A stretch of DNA of 64,000 nt, taken from NCBI GenBank assembly GCA_000149265.1, contig CH002029.1, positions 205,855-269,854 of the forward strand, read 5' to 3'. Origin of the DNA: Ciona savignyi. Its lineage: Eukaryota; Chordata; Ascidiacea; Phlebobranchia; Cionidae. The translations under genes were made by a program, and so were the position numbers. Under the pieces are notes generated by a model. It worked only from the letters and a program-made list of their open reading frames with translations, searched no databases and was not told where the DNA came from. Shown here piece by piece: positions 58,201-61,346 of this stretch (the stretch's first letter is position 1; each line of letters opens with the position of its first letter).

Positions 58201-58553
58201 TGCATCTGCATAAAAACTGACCCTTCGATTTAATTTAACAATAACCGTGCGAAATGTGATGTGAATAACCGTGAAAAATACCACGTGAATAACCGTGAAA
58301 AAATGACTATGAATAACCGACAAAAATGCCATTTATTTAACAATCACCGTGAGAAATACGATCTAAATAACCGTGAAAATGTCCATGAATAACCGTAAAA
58401 AATATCATGCGAATAACCGTGAAAAATGTCCATTGTCAGGCGCTGTCTGACGTCGAACCAGGTCTTCAACCTCTTCTCAACGGTTGCCTTGCCAACCGAC
58501 GTCATTGGGAGGAGGAATCACTGAAGAGCGAGAACGGAGGAACCGCGTTGTGA
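25329..58553 (+). CDS. PDE5/PDE11-like: cGMP (PDE5/PDE11-type) 3',5'-cyclic nucleotide phosphodiesterase, 20 exons
   Basis: Hydrolyses cGMP (possibly also cAMP) to the 5'-monophosphate. The phase-consistent exon chain gives about 835 residues: an N-terminal region with RKIS, a PDE5-like phosphosite context (about 40-60); GAF-A (about 130-300); GAF-B (about 320-495); and an HD-type catalytic domain (about 530-830). Both GAFs keep the NK...F..DE signature. Catalytic motifs are present: [42 protein letters not shown] and the nucleotide-binding Gln in [11 protein letters not shown]. Some segments look PDE11-like ([18 protein letters not shown]), others PDE5-like ([19 protein letters not shown]), so the paralogue is not settled. 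Intron 15 contains the MGAT5 gene and the last intron a transposon. Vertebrate PDE5A (875 aa) is similar in length. The first exon is the least certain part. Confidence 0.95.
26284..26383 (-). mobile_element. SINE family A
   Basis: AACCCGTGTTGACG to TATGTATCGGTCGCGTTAAC then CGGCCACAC. Decayed family A pieces lie just upstream (26085-26210). Confidence 0.75.
27149..27354 (+). CDS. PDE exon 2: N-terminal regulatory region
   Basis: Encodes [10 protein letters not shown], then [20 protein letters not shown], resembling the RKIS segment of PDE5-type N-termini that carries a regulatory phosphoserine. Acceptor CGTCGCAG, donor AATCAG|GTGGAT (phase 0). Pro/Ser/Thr-rich and probably flexible. Confidence 0.85.
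28203..28272 (+). repeat. (TA)n microsatellite
   Basis: Long TA run followed by two copies of TATATACAATAACAATTCAA, in the intron before phosphodiesterase exon 3. Confidence 0.9.
28355..28561 (+). CDS. PDE exon 3: linker into GAF-A
   Basis: 69 codons between TCTGGCAG and CAG|GTTGGT. The end, [20 protein letters not shown], matches the first helix of PDE5/11 GAF-A (E-L-V-x-D-I-S-x-x-L-D-V-T). A long (TA)n tract lies about 85 bp upstream in the intron. Confidence 0.92.
28621..28727 (+). mobile_element. SINE family A
   Basis: GTGTGGGCGAATGGTTAGGG to AGCCCGGTAAAG, 60 bp after the exon 3 donor. Confidence 0.8.
29045..29178 (-). mobile_element. SINE family B, 3' half
   Basis: GGATAGGATAATTATG tail to GGAGCTATTGCAGT. 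It lies in phosphodiesterase intron 3. Confidence 0.85.
29969..30028 (+). promoter_or_regulatory. TATA box and CRE upstream of the 35-aa ORF
   Basis: TATATAAAA at 29969-29977 and the palindromic CREB/ATF site TGACGTCA at 30021-30028, just upstream of the ATG at 30034. Initiation would be expected near 30000. Confidence 0.45.
30034..30141 (+). CDS. Putative small secreted basic peptide (35 aa), unrecognised
   Basis: [20 protein letters not shown] opens like a signal peptide (basic start, hydrophobic core). The remainder ends [11 protein letters not shown], a basic ten-residue loop closed by two Cys. A TATATAAAA box lies about 60 bp upstream and a perfect CRE just before the ATG, so the unit reads as a compact promoter plus ORF inside phosphodiesterase intron 3. 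I recognise no family. It might instead be the first exon of a longer secreted protein, because GTGAGC near 30099 is a usable donor. Chance ORF cannot be excluded. Confidence 0.4.
   Translation: MVKISFIIIVVTTNLFLSRSDVVSCLKRGKKGNCK
30163..30272 (+). mobile_element. SINE family A
   Basis: TTCGTGTGGCCGAACGGTTA to AGTTCGAAATTTAGCC, directly after the 35-aa peptide ORF. A second diverged copy may follow at 30320-30420. Confidence 0.8.
30716..30817 (+). CDS. PDE exon 4: GAF-A beta strands
   Basis: 34 codons after [18 protein letters not shown] and [10 protein letters not shown] are core GAF-A strands of the PDE5/11 group. Donor AAG|GTAATT, phase 0. Confidence 0.95.
31035..31330 (+). mobile_element. 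SINE family B, full length
   Basis: Head CGATTAGTCAGATGGTTTAG, tail TATCCTATCCTAT. It lies in phosphodiesterase intron 4. Confidence 0.9.
31985..32104 (+). CDS. PDE exon 5: GAF-A cGMP-pocket segment
   Basis: 40 codons. [20 protein letters not shown] then PDAYK matches the GxG-I-x-G-x-V...LNIPDAY block of GAF domains. Acceptor ATCCAG, donor AAG|GTAGCG. Confidence 0.95.
32870..32959 (+). CDS. PDE exon 6: GAF-A
   Basis: 30 codons. [20 protein letters not shown] then [10 protein letters not shown] is the D-x-R-F-N...D..TGY.T.S.LCMPI block. Donor AGG|GTAACT, phase 0. Confidence 0.95.
33269..33421 (+). CDS. PDE exon 7: end of GAF-A with NK..F..DE motif
   Basis: 51 codons. [20 protein letters not shown] carries the GAF NKxF-D-E signature intact, followed by the [10 protein letters not shown] helix. 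Donor GAG|GTGGGA. Confidence 0.96.
33745..33893 (-). mobile_element. SINE family B, internally deleted
   Basis: Tail and head parts joined without the GGTGATCTGACG block. It abuts the fold-back element at 33904. Confidence 0.7.
33904..34122. mobile_element. Fold-back element, best-preserved copy
   Basis: ACTAAAAGGAGGGAAAGCGG and the complementary CCGCTTTCCCTCCTTTTAGT are near-perfect arms. It lies 42 bp before phosphodiesterase exon 8. Confidence 0.75.
34164..34305 (+). CDS. PDE exon 8: linker helix and start of GAF-B
   Basis: 142 bp, phase 1 end. [15 protein letters not shown] is the inter-GAF helix; [12 protein letters not shown] is the first GAF-B strand, closer to PDE11 than to PDE5. 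Donor GAAA|GTGAGT. Confidence 0.94.
34670..34873. mobile_element. hAT-like MITE, 204 bp, 8-bp target duplication
   Basis: CAGGGCTTCCCGACTTGAGG ... TTGCGAAGTCCTG with CTCTAACC repeated exactly at 34662-34669 and 34874-34881. It lies 60 bp before phosphodiesterase exon 9. Confidence 0.85.
34934..35070 (+). CDS. PDE exon 9: GAF-B variable part
   Basis: 137 bp ending [19 protein letters not shown]. The acceptor (CGAATCAACAG) has a poor pyrimidine tract. A hAT-like MITE ends about 60 bp upstream and may have displaced the original tract. Phases fit both neighbours. Confidence 0.85.
35089..35378 (-). mobile_element. SINE family B, full length
   Basis: Very well-preserved copy in phosphodiesterase intron 9, followed at once by a plus-strand family A copy (35380-35476). 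Confidence 0.9.
35379..35476 (+). mobile_element. SINE family A
   Basis: GTGCGGCTGAATGGTTAACG to ATCGGTAAAAAA, adjoining a family B copy head to head. Confidence 0.8.
35762..35809 (+). CDS. PDE exon 10: GAF-B micro-exon
   Basis: 16 codons ([16 protein letters not shown]) between TTTTCAG and CTG|GTAAGC, aligning with the V-N-I-x-D-A-x-x-D-x-R-F block of GAF-B. Confidence 0.93.
35925..36000 (+). CDS. PDE exon 11: GAF-B
   Basis: 76 bp, acceptor TTTCCCCTAG, donor ATCG|GTAAGT (phase 1). [17 protein letters not shown] is the RS-LC-PIW block shared with PDE11. Confidence 0.95.
36013..36246 (+). mobile_element. SINE family B, 3' truncated
   Basis: Begins 12 bp after the exon 11 donor; ends at GACGATTGTCCGTG. 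Degenerate relatives follow at 36760-37070. Confidence 0.8.
36305..36405 (-). mobile_element. SINE family A
   Basis: CAGTTTCGAACCCATTAGGT to AACCAATCGGCCACATC. Confidence 0.75.
37164..37330 (+). CDS. PDE exon 12: end of GAF-B
   Basis: 167 bp. [20 protein letters not shown], then [20 protein letters not shown], keeps the NK..F..DE signature. Donor CTGGAG|GTTTGC, phase 0. Confidence 0.96.
37350..37457 (-). mobile_element. SINE family A
   Basis: ACCGAGCCAAGTTTCGAACC to CACACGACCGTAC, starting 20 bp after the exon 12 donor. Confidence 0.8.
37477..37810 (+). mobile_element. SINE family B pair, convergent
   Basis: A plus-strand copy (37477-37665) meets a decayed minus-strand copy (37670-37810, GCCCAAGGACACAAACGTCT). 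Confidence 0.65.
38158..38208 (+). CDS. PDE exon 13: start of GAF-catalytic linker
   Basis: 17 codons ([17 protein letters not shown]) with the conserved VLSYHA of PDE5/6/11. Acceptor TTTTCCCAG, donor TTG|GTGAGG. Confidence 0.94.
38433..38676 (+). mobile_element. SINE family B
   Basis: GTTCGAAACTGGTCCCTATA to TATCCTATCATATCC. The tail ends about 35 bp before exon 14. A decayed fragment lies at 38300-38370. Confidence 0.8.
38712..38858 (+). CDS. PDE exon 14: first catalytic-domain helices
   Basis: 49 codons. [20 protein letters not shown] then [15 protein letters not shown] matches the F-x-F-x-D...L-D...R-M-F-x-D-L-x-L-V-x-x-F segment. Donor GAA|GTAAGT. Confidence 0.95.
38885..39030 (+). mobile_element. 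LTR-retrotransposon fragment: LTR end plus primer-binding site
   Basis: TATATAAGCC (TATA), then AATAAAG (poly(A) signal), then an end in ACACTACA followed by TGGTGTCAGAAGTGGGATTC, the typical layout of a Gypsy-type LTR 3' edge and tRNA primer-binding site. No gag/pol frames follow, so it is a remnant. Confidence 0.5.
39389..39630. mobile_element. hAT-like MITE, same family as 43400
   Basis: CTAGGGGTCGCAACCTGCGC ... GGTTGCCAACACCTA. A second end fragment (GGTTGCCGACACCTG) lies at 39334-39348. Target duplication not evident. Confidence 0.6.
39666..39883 (+). CDS. PDE exon 15: HD motif, metal-binding core
   Basis: 218 bp, phase 2 end. Contains [25 protein letters not shown] (catalytic acid His) and [16 protein letters not shown] (metal-binding His-Asp). 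Donor GCAAA|GTAGTT. Confidence 0.97.
40242..40533 (+). mobile_element. SINE family B, full length
   Basis: Head CCGATCAGTTTGGTGGGTTG, tail CCTATCATATTCTATC. It lies in the intron before exon 16. Confidence 0.88.
40611..40699 (+). CDS. PDE exon 16: MEHHH segment
   Basis: 89 bp. [20 protein letters not shown] resembles PDE5 in spacing, without the one-residue insertion I recall in PDE11. Donor GATG|GTTAGT, phase 1. The following intron is about 10 kb and holds MGAT5. Confidence 0.95.
41550..41555 (-). terminator. Candidate MGAT5 poly(A) signal
   Basis: AATAAA on the minus strand only 25 bp past the MGAT5 stop, implying a very short 3' UTR. Confidence 0.5.
41580..41945 (-). CDS. MGAT5: MGAT5 exon 11: Cys-rich C-terminus and stop
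   Basis: 121 codons. [20 protein letters not shown] opens the terminal disulphide-rich domain, and [20 protein letters not shown] and IALCVGCY close it, each Cys corresponding to the family. Confidence 0.97.
   Translation of the reverse strand, partial: VKLSEKGESCTLACSRHKLVCERSLFNNVNNEQLFNTLGTNCRGVRQILPLEELEIYRRRLVYGKPEPPCHAPSISTLTSQCLLQTDKLLFSCACAPPTDVQRICPCREYGDQIALCVGCY
41580..49082 (-). CDS. MGAT5: Alpha-1,6-mannosylglycoprotein 6-beta-N-acetylglucosaminyltransferase (MGAT5), complete
   Basis: Golgi type II membrane enzyme that adds beta-1,6 GlcNAc to the core mannose of N-glycans, starting the tri/tetra-antennary branch. Eleven exons join in consistent phase to about 723 aa (human about 741): cytosolic tail and signal anchor (residues about 24-42), Cys-rich stem-proximal lobe ([16 protein letters not shown]), a [12 protein letters not shown] donor-lobe block, [59 protein letters not shown] (nucleotide-sugar-binding loop) and the Cys-rich tail [24 protein letters not shown]. 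The whole gene lies in one phosphodiesterase intron on the opposite strand. MGAT5B is an alternative paralogue name, since an invertebrate gene may be pro-orthologous to both. Confidence 0.96.
41968..42258. mobile_element. Probable hAT-like MITE
   Basis: Starts CAGCGGTTCTCGATCTTTTT with GTGGCGCACCC and ends GCGGCGCACCATTTGAGATA, the pattern of many hAT MITEs. The 8-bp flanks match poorly. It lies in the last MGAT5 intron. Confidence 0.5.
42302..42421 (-). CDS. MGAT5: MGAT5 exon 10
   Basis: 40 codons. [16 protein letters not shown] then QWPPKSVLK, aligning with INAFIEKQDFCxxxxxWPPLSALQ, with an insertion of about a dozen residues between. Donor AAG|GTAAGA. Confidence 0.94.
42557..42845 (+). 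mobile_element. SINE family A, two tandem copies
   Basis: Copies at 42557-42662 and 42744-42845 share an unusual CCGATCCRTACGTAAYATG centre, suggesting local duplication. Confidence 0.75.
42905..42999 (-). repeat. Tandem 18-19-bp repeat of a 5' splice-site sequence
   Basis: CATACC (minus strand GGTATG) recurs at 42918, 42937, 42956, 42974 and 42993. The last is the donor used by MGAT5 exon 9. Every unit carries a donor-like GGTATG. Confidence 0.85.
42998..43128 (-). CDS. MGAT5: MGAT5 exon 9
   Basis: 131 bp. [20 protein letters not shown] then [10 protein letters not shown] matches PHVWTVDLNN...YEFTCEGML. Donor GAG|GTATGG is the first of five GTATG repeats (42918-42998). Confidence 0.95.
43400..43653. 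mobile_element. hAT-like MITE, 254 bp
   Basis: CAGAAGTCAGCAACC and inverted end GGTTGCCAGTACCTG; flanks GCCTATAA / GCCTGTAG form a decayed 8-bp duplication. It lies in an MGAT5 intron. Confidence 0.75.
43747..44008 (-). CDS. MGAT5: MGAT5 exon 8: nucleotide-sugar loop
   Basis: 262 bp. [20 protein letters not shown] then VVYLNPRF and LTSQNPYAE are the most conserved part of the C-terminal GT-B lobe. Donor ATAG|GTAAGT. Confidence 0.97.
44053..44150 (+). mobile_element. SINE family A
   Basis: GTGGTCGAATGGTTAGCGCG to AACCGATAAAATAC, 45 bp before (in MGAT5 sense) the exon 8 acceptor. Confidence 0.8.
44535..44667 (-). CDS. MGAT5: MGAT5 exon 7
   Basis: 133 bp. [20 protein letters not shown] then [11 protein letters not shown] matches the LVYGK...K..YLD...HATVYG segment. 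Acceptor TTATTTCAG, donor AAG|GTATTT. Confidence 0.94.
44700..45058 (+). mobile_element. SINE family A, cluster of three direct copies
   Basis: 44700-44811, 44817-44925 and 44943-45058, all plus strand, each with box A, box B (GGWTCGAAA or diverged) and GGTAAA end. Confidence 0.8.
45584..45704 (-). CDS. MGAT5: MGAT5 exon 6
   Basis: 121 bp. [20 protein letters not shown] then FVVQ matches [24 protein letters not shown]. Donor AA|GTAAGG, phase 2. Confidence 0.96.
46077..46203 (-). CDS. MGAT5: MGAT5 exon 5
   Basis: 127 bp. [20 protein letters not shown] then NH matches the HYxCMLRVLDSFGTEPxFNH block. Acceptor TTCCACAG, donor GGAG|GTACGG. Confidence 0.96.
46286..46420 (+). mobile_element. SINE family B, internal fragment
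   Basis: AAACTATTGGGTTCTACCAA to CGATTGCCCGTG. It lies in an MGAT5 intron. Confidence 0.75.
46611..47021 (-). CDS. MGAT5: MGAT5 exon 4: [12 protein letters not shown] core
   Basis: 137 codons. [20 protein letters not shown] then [20 protein letters not shown] are near identical to the family, followed by [11 protein letters not shown]. This is the first Rossmann-like lobe of the GT-B fold. Confidence 0.97.
47064..47344 (+). mobile_element. SINE family B, full length
   Basis: Starts 40 bp upstream (in MGAT5 sense) of the exon 4 acceptor, antisense to the gene, and ends in TATCCTATCC. Confidence 0.9.
47489..47667 (-). CDS. MGAT5: MGAT5 exon 3
   Basis: 179 bp. [19 protein letters not shown] aligns with STCSFFIYLSEVENWCPxLP of vertebrate MGAT5. 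The remainder is variable. Donor AAG|GTAAGA, phase 0. Confidence 0.92.
47686..47885 (+). mobile_element. SINE family B, truncated
   Basis: Head and centre kept (GTGGCCTTGGACAAGGCACT); ends at GCGAGGTGAACTGACG. Confidence 0.85.
48019..48118 (+). mobile_element. SINE family A
   Basis: GGTCATGTAGCCAAATGATC to CATGGGTTCGAAACTACGCC. Confidence 0.75.
48161..48314 (-). CDS. MGAT5: MGAT5 exon 2: first Cys-rich lobe
   Basis: 154 bp. [20 protein letters not shown] then GIN matches the W...MW.sdPCYasYGv block. Includes an N-glycosylation sequon (NET). Donor AGAG|GTGGGC (phase 1) restores conserved T-S-C-S across the join. Confidence 0.92.
48691..48792 (+). mobile_element. SINE family A
   Basis: ACGGCCATGTGCCCGAATGG to ATCATGGGTTTAAAAC, downstream of MGAT5 exon 1 in its intron. 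Confidence 0.8.
48915..49082 (-). CDS. MGAT5: MGAT5 exon 1: cytosolic tail and signal anchor
   Basis: 56 codons. A basic N-terminus is followed by the hydrophobic [16 protein letters not shown], fitting a type II Golgi anchor. Donor GCG|GTATGT, phase 0. The first Met (49082) has a good context; internal Mets at 49052 and 49037 are possible. Identity rests on position, anchor and phase rather than conserved residues. Confidence 0.75.
49977..50440 (+). mobile_element. SINE family A, three decayed copies
   Basis: Fragments at 49977-50055, 50231-50310 and 50327-50440, with box A remnants CGAACGGTT, CGAATGGTTAACGCGACC and CGAATATTTAACTCGA. Confidence 0.65.
50657..50837 (+). CDS. PDE exon 17: catalytic domain
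   Basis: 181 bp. [20 protein letters not shown] then [20 protein letters not shown] matches the I-L-x-T-D-L-A-x-Y-F-x-x-R-x-E-F-F block. Phases 1 in, 2 out. Confidence 0.96.
51053..51168 (+). mobile_element. SINE family A
   Basis: ACGGCTGTGTGACAGAACGG to CGAAACCCTGCCCGATAAAA. A second copy follows at 51515-51612 (GGTCATGTGGTTGAATGGTT). Confidence 0.75.
51245..51365 (-). mobile_element. SINE family B, head half
   Basis: AAGTGCCTTGCCCAAGGACA to the AACCGGCC head. It lies in phosphodiesterase intron 17. Confidence 0.8.
52033..52252 (-). mobile_element. SINE family B, diverged
   Basis: ATCTCCGTGAATGGGAAAAC to CCACCAAGCTTATCGG. Confidence 0.75.
52550..52613 (+). CDS. PDE exon 18: metal-binding Asp segment
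   Basis: 64 bp after [28 protein letters not shown] is the TACDL-x-A-x-T-K-P-W block with the catalytic metal Asp. Donor GAG|GTAGTT. Confidence 0.94.
52791..52896 (+). mobile_element. SINE family A
   Basis: TGTAGCCGAATGGTTAACGC to TGGGTTCGAACCTTATTCCC. Confidence 0.8.
53635..53860 (+). mobile_element. SINE family A, two copies
   Basis: 53635-53730 (GATCGTGTAACCGAACGGTT) and 53767-53860 (GGTCGTGTGGCCGAATGGTT). Confidence 0.75.
54160..54318 (+). CDS. PDE exon 19: substrate-pocket segment
   Basis: 53 codons after [23 protein letters not shown] and [16 protein letters not shown], which contains the invariant Gln that recognises the purine. An AG at 54148-54149 is out of frame with the family alignment, so 54160 is preferred. 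Donor GAG|GTTAGT. Confidence 0.95.
54320..54475 (+). repeat. Minisatellite, left part (ACGTTA-rich)
   Basis: Degenerate ACGTTACACGTTA units passing into two 38-bp units (GATACGTAACACGTTATACA plus 18 bp) up to the transposon edge. Confidence 0.8.
54745..55963 (-). pseudogene. Transposon gene exon 5: transposase-like core with two frameshifts
   Basis: Starts [20 protein letters not shown]. One frame ends near 55803 (TIAKLHIE then stop) while homologous coding resumes at [10 protein letters not shown] in the next frame. A second shift lies near 55370, between EVFAFLQ and TFERIIQQ. Contains [31 protein letters not shown] and [12 protein letters not shown], with Asp, Cys and His positions expected of a metal-dependent core. 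The stop is at 54745. Confidence 0.7.
56110..56323 (-). CDS. Transposon gene exon 4 (possible GC-AG intron after it)
   Basis: Encodes [20 protein letters not shown] and [15 protein letters not shown], an HTH-like stretch. The reading frame of the next exon is restored only if the donor is AAAG|GCAAGT (GC type). The nearby GT four bases on gives the wrong frame. Confidence 0.6.
56418..56705 (-). CDS. Transposon gene exon 3
   Basis: 96 codons. Basic, with [20 protein letters not shown] and two later Cys (LCTSNFC), then aromatic [14 protein letters not shown]. Possibly a DNA-binding N-terminal region. Donor AAA|GTAAAT. Confidence 0.7.
56857..56981 (-). CDS. Transposon gene exon 2
   Basis: Acidic, low-complexity exon ([20 protein letters not shown]) with a Gly/Asn/Asp-rich end. 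Acceptor TTTACAG, donor AAT|GTGAGT, phase 0. Confidence 0.6.
57325..57397 (-). CDS. Transposon gene exon 1
   Basis: Begins [20 protein letters not shown] and ends AGTG|GTAAGT, phase 1. A basic start and short helix; no recognised domain. Confidence 0.65.
57756..58060 (+). repeat. Minisatellite, 38-bp units, right part
   Basis: About seven near-perfect copies of the 38-bp unit containing TTACTTTACACGTCATATGA, differing mainly at ACACGTT/ACACTTT. It is the continuation of the array interrupted by the transposon. Confidence 0.9.
58182..58430 (+). repeat. Minisatellite, about 24-bp GAATAACCGTGAAAAATG units
   Basis: About nine degenerate units that run directly into the acceptor of the last phosphodiesterase exon. 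The last unit supplies the bases just before TTGTCAG. Confidence 0.85.
58440..58553 (+). CDS. PDE exon 20: C-terminus and stop
   Basis: 37 codons to [23 protein letters not shown] then RHWEEE matches the final helix L...N..W. The acceptor (TTGTCAG) sits at the end of a 24-bp minisatellite. Confidence 0.93.
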   Translation, partial: ALSDVEPGLQPLLNGCLANRRHWEEESLKSENGGTAL

Positions 58554-58561
58554 GAACATCA

Positions 58562-58645
58562 CTGGCAACACTGGGAAAGCAGTAATGCACTGGCAACACT
58601 GGGCAAACAGTGATGCTCTGGCAACACTGGGCAAACAGTGATGCC
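58562..58645 (+). repeat. 28-bp tandem repeat x3 in the PDE 3' UTR
   Basis: Three units of CTGGCAACACTGGGCAAACA plus GTGATGCT start nine bases after the stop codon. Confidence 0.9.
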
Positions 58646-58951
58646 CGACCGAAAACGCGTCCTCGCCATCTGACGTTGCTACATATGTTCCCACCTCAGT
58701 TATTCTCACCTCATTCCATTTAATCAGCGACAACCGCACAACGCTCACTCTTACACCTCTCATAGATATTGCGCTGGTAAGGTGTACACGAATCGATATT
58801 CTCAAAAAAATCCGATTTTCTTCAGGTTCTAATTTTAACGTTTTATTTATCATTTTTCGGTCTAATCGCCGAGCCCAGTCATATCGATTATCGCACCCTA
58901 ATTTATATTGATTCAAGAAATTGTGGACGATATTGCTACAACTTATTGTCA

Positions 58952-58957
58952 AATAAA
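58952..58957 (+). terminator. Candidate poly(A) signal of the PDE gene
   Basis: AATAAA about 400 bp after the stop codon and the first good plus-strand match I see. Assignment is by position only. Confidence 0.4.
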
Positions 58958-59302
58958 CCGATTAGTAGAGTAAAGCGACTGAATGATTAAGGTTAGACCG
59001 GTAGTGCTTAGCCTTTCGAAGTATGAAAGCCAAAGGAGAAATTCAACCAAGCATTCTCCCTATCTTTCCAATGCAAACTGATCCCACAAAAAAAGTCTTT
59101 CGGATCATGTTACAGGAAGTCTTAGATTTTGTCACAATTTGAAATTGAAGCTTGGATCTGCAGCGTAAGGTCAAAAACTTCTAATTTTTTGCTTTTCAAG
59201 CTGGTACCCTGATATACACCGGGTACTTTTGTTCCAGGAAAACAGCTAGAAAATGTGCAATCAACACTCTATTAGTTATACACTGGAAACCTAAAATTTG
59301 GC

Positions 59303-59958
59303 GTACGGTCGTGTGGCCATGGTTAACGCCAGAAAAACAATTACCGAACTATATACAGAAGTCAGTCTAAGCAACGACTCCATCATGGGTTCGAAACTGT
59401 GCCCGGATAAAAATCCAGTTTTCCATCAGCCACATGAGTTATATAAGTTGGGAGAAACAAGTAAATTAAATAAAGACGGTGGTGTACGGTCGTGTGGCCG
59501 AATGGTTAACGCGACCGATACATATACCGAATCCTAAAAAAACGGTACTGGTGACGAACCTATCATGGTTTCGAAACTTGGCTCGGTAAAAAATAATGAA
59601 GACGGTGGCTAAGTTGAAACCAGTCGCTAGTAAGGCGGATGGTGTTAGTATTTAGTATGGGAACTTACCGGACAGGTCAGGGAGCTAAGTGCCTTGCTTG
59701 AAGACAGTCGATCAGCTAGCGCCAGTTTTTTTTTGTCTGAACGGCGAAGCACGAACCGATCAAGCTAATCGAACTTGTAACTAATCCACAGCTTTCGCGC
59801 CTATACTGTCACAGAAAGTTTCAAGGTTGGATAAATACAACATGTTCGTGTGGCCGAATGGTTAGCGCGACCGATAAAAATACCAAATGTATACAACAAT
59901 CGGTATTTGAGCAGTAACAAGCTCATAACGGGTTCGAACCTAAGCCCGATAAAAAAAC
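59303..59958 (+). mobile_element. SINE family A, three direct copies
   Basis: 59303-59412, 59485-59593 and 59840-59958, all with GTGTGGCC box A and GGTTCGAA or TTTCGAAA box B. Confidence 0.8.
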
Positions 59959-59984
59959 ACGAGGAAACAATCAATACGTTTCGA

Positions 59985-60266
59985 CCGGTTAGTCTGGCGG
60001 TTTAGTGCGAAACCTTTCAACCAAAAGGTTGCAGGTTCTGAACTGGTCGCTAGCTAGTCGGCTGTGTCCTTGGGCAAGGCACTTAACGAACATTGTCTAA
60101 ACTAAGTGTATTAATGGGTGTTACTAAATTAAAGGAATGTATCTATCATACACAGCACACTGAAATAGTTCCGGTAACACGACGGTGGGCGCGAGGTGAT
60201 ATGACGATTGCCCGTGTGTTCACCCCCTTGGTTTTCCCATTGACGGGATAAACATGAATATTCTAA
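59985..60266 (+). mobile_element. SINE family B, full length
   Basis: GACCGGTTAGTCTGGCGGTT to GGGATAAACATGAATATTCT, downstream of the phosphodiesterase gene and directly after a family A copy. Confidence 0.9.
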
Positions 60267-60487
60267 GACAAAAAAATGCAAAGAAAGAACTAAAGAGTGT
60301 AAATTACGGCTTAGATGTTTCGAATCATAAAACACTTTTATTTGAATTGGATGCCATATGTAACTGTAAGTACGAAACTCATGGGTCGCCAAGTAATCAA
60401 TCGTATTGTTTACGAACTTTATAATTAAGTTTATGTCGAAATAAACTTATTGATGCCTTGCGTTTCGACTATCAGTGCAAAAATAAA

Positions 60488-60618
60488 GGGTAAAACCCCA
60501 CACTAAAATAAAGATTAGGGATAGAGTTAGTTCTGGGGTTAAGATAAAAGTACTTAGGACAGTGTATAAATTAGTTCCCATAAGTTTAGTAAGATTTTTC
60601 CCATCTTATAGTTTTACC
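60488..60618. mobile_element. Fold-back element, short relative
   Basis: Keeps CACACTAAAATAAAGATTAG and GTTCTGGGGTT of the family centre but lacks the long GGGAAA arms. Confidence 0.45.
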
Positions 60619-61107
60619 GGGTTCGATACTTTTTTAACACAATTTAAAATTTGTCGTTTCCAATCTTGGTATTGATATAAAAGATCAAGTAAATAAAAAG
60701 GAAATCAATTTAAATTTTGTACCCATATTCATGCTTTTGGAACTAAGCAGCGAAACAAAGTATTGCAACGCAAGACAAATGATAGGGCCTACTCTCGTGC
60801 TTTCCCGCTCGTATTATTAATGATCGTCGTGTTATTACCAACTGTGCTCACTTTATACAACACTGGCGGTCGGTAACGTGAGTAATGTGGGCATGACCCA
60901 ACTACAATACATTGCACTGGTCCATATATTTATCACGACAAAATAAAACCGGCGTGTGTACATCTATTTTACCTTTATCCAATAAAAATTACTTCAGTTG
61001 ACGGTTAATTACTTCCTTAATTTAAAACGCAACAAAAAATCACGTCGATAATACATCACATACTTCATAAACAATATGTCCTCAGTCAGTAGATAGTGCC
61101 ATGGAGG

Positions 61108-61115
61108 TATTTATA
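61108..61115 (+). promoter_or_regulatory. TATA-like box of peptide copy 1
   Basis: TATTTATA in a block conserved between both copies; the counterpart is TACTTATA at 62323-62330. It lies about 70 bp before each ATG. Confidence 0.4.
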
Positions 61116-61181
61116 CCCCGTGGTTATGAGACACAATTTCGCTTTACGAAGGCTTTACAGAAGAGTCAACCAAGCAGAGTT

Positions 61182-61346
61182 ATGAAGACGGTTATACTGC
61201 TGCTACTGCTGATAGGCCTAAGTACCGCTTCTGTTAGAATTGACTGCAATAAGTACTGTATAAGAAAAAGCCGAAATGTCTACACGGTTCCAAACAAAGC
61301 ATGCCAAATGAACTGTAATTATTACATTATATCAGCCTATAAATAG
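61182..61346 (+). CDS. Putative secreted four-cysteine peptide, copy 1 (54 aa)
   Basis: A signal peptide (MKTVILLLLLIGLSTAS, cleavage probably after TAS) is followed by a mature part of about 37 residues with pattern C-x3-C-x14-C-x3-C. That spacing is the one used by helical-hairpin (alpha-hairpinin-like) peptides, in which two helices are held by two disulphides. I do not recognise the sequence itself. An upstream in-frame ATG at 61101 exists, but the duplicate copy lacks that reading frame and a TATA-like box overlaps it, so the Met at 61182 is chosen. Paired with copy 2 about 1.2 kb downstream. Function (defence, signalling or other) is not shown. Confidence 0.6.
   Translation: MKTVILLLLLIGLSTASVRIDCNKYCIRKSRNVYTVPNKACQMNCNYYIISAYK

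Larger units (their letters stand above)
58958..61097. other. Downstream flank of the PDE gene
   Basis: SINE A and B copies and one short fold-back relative. No gene seen. Confidence 0.5.
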
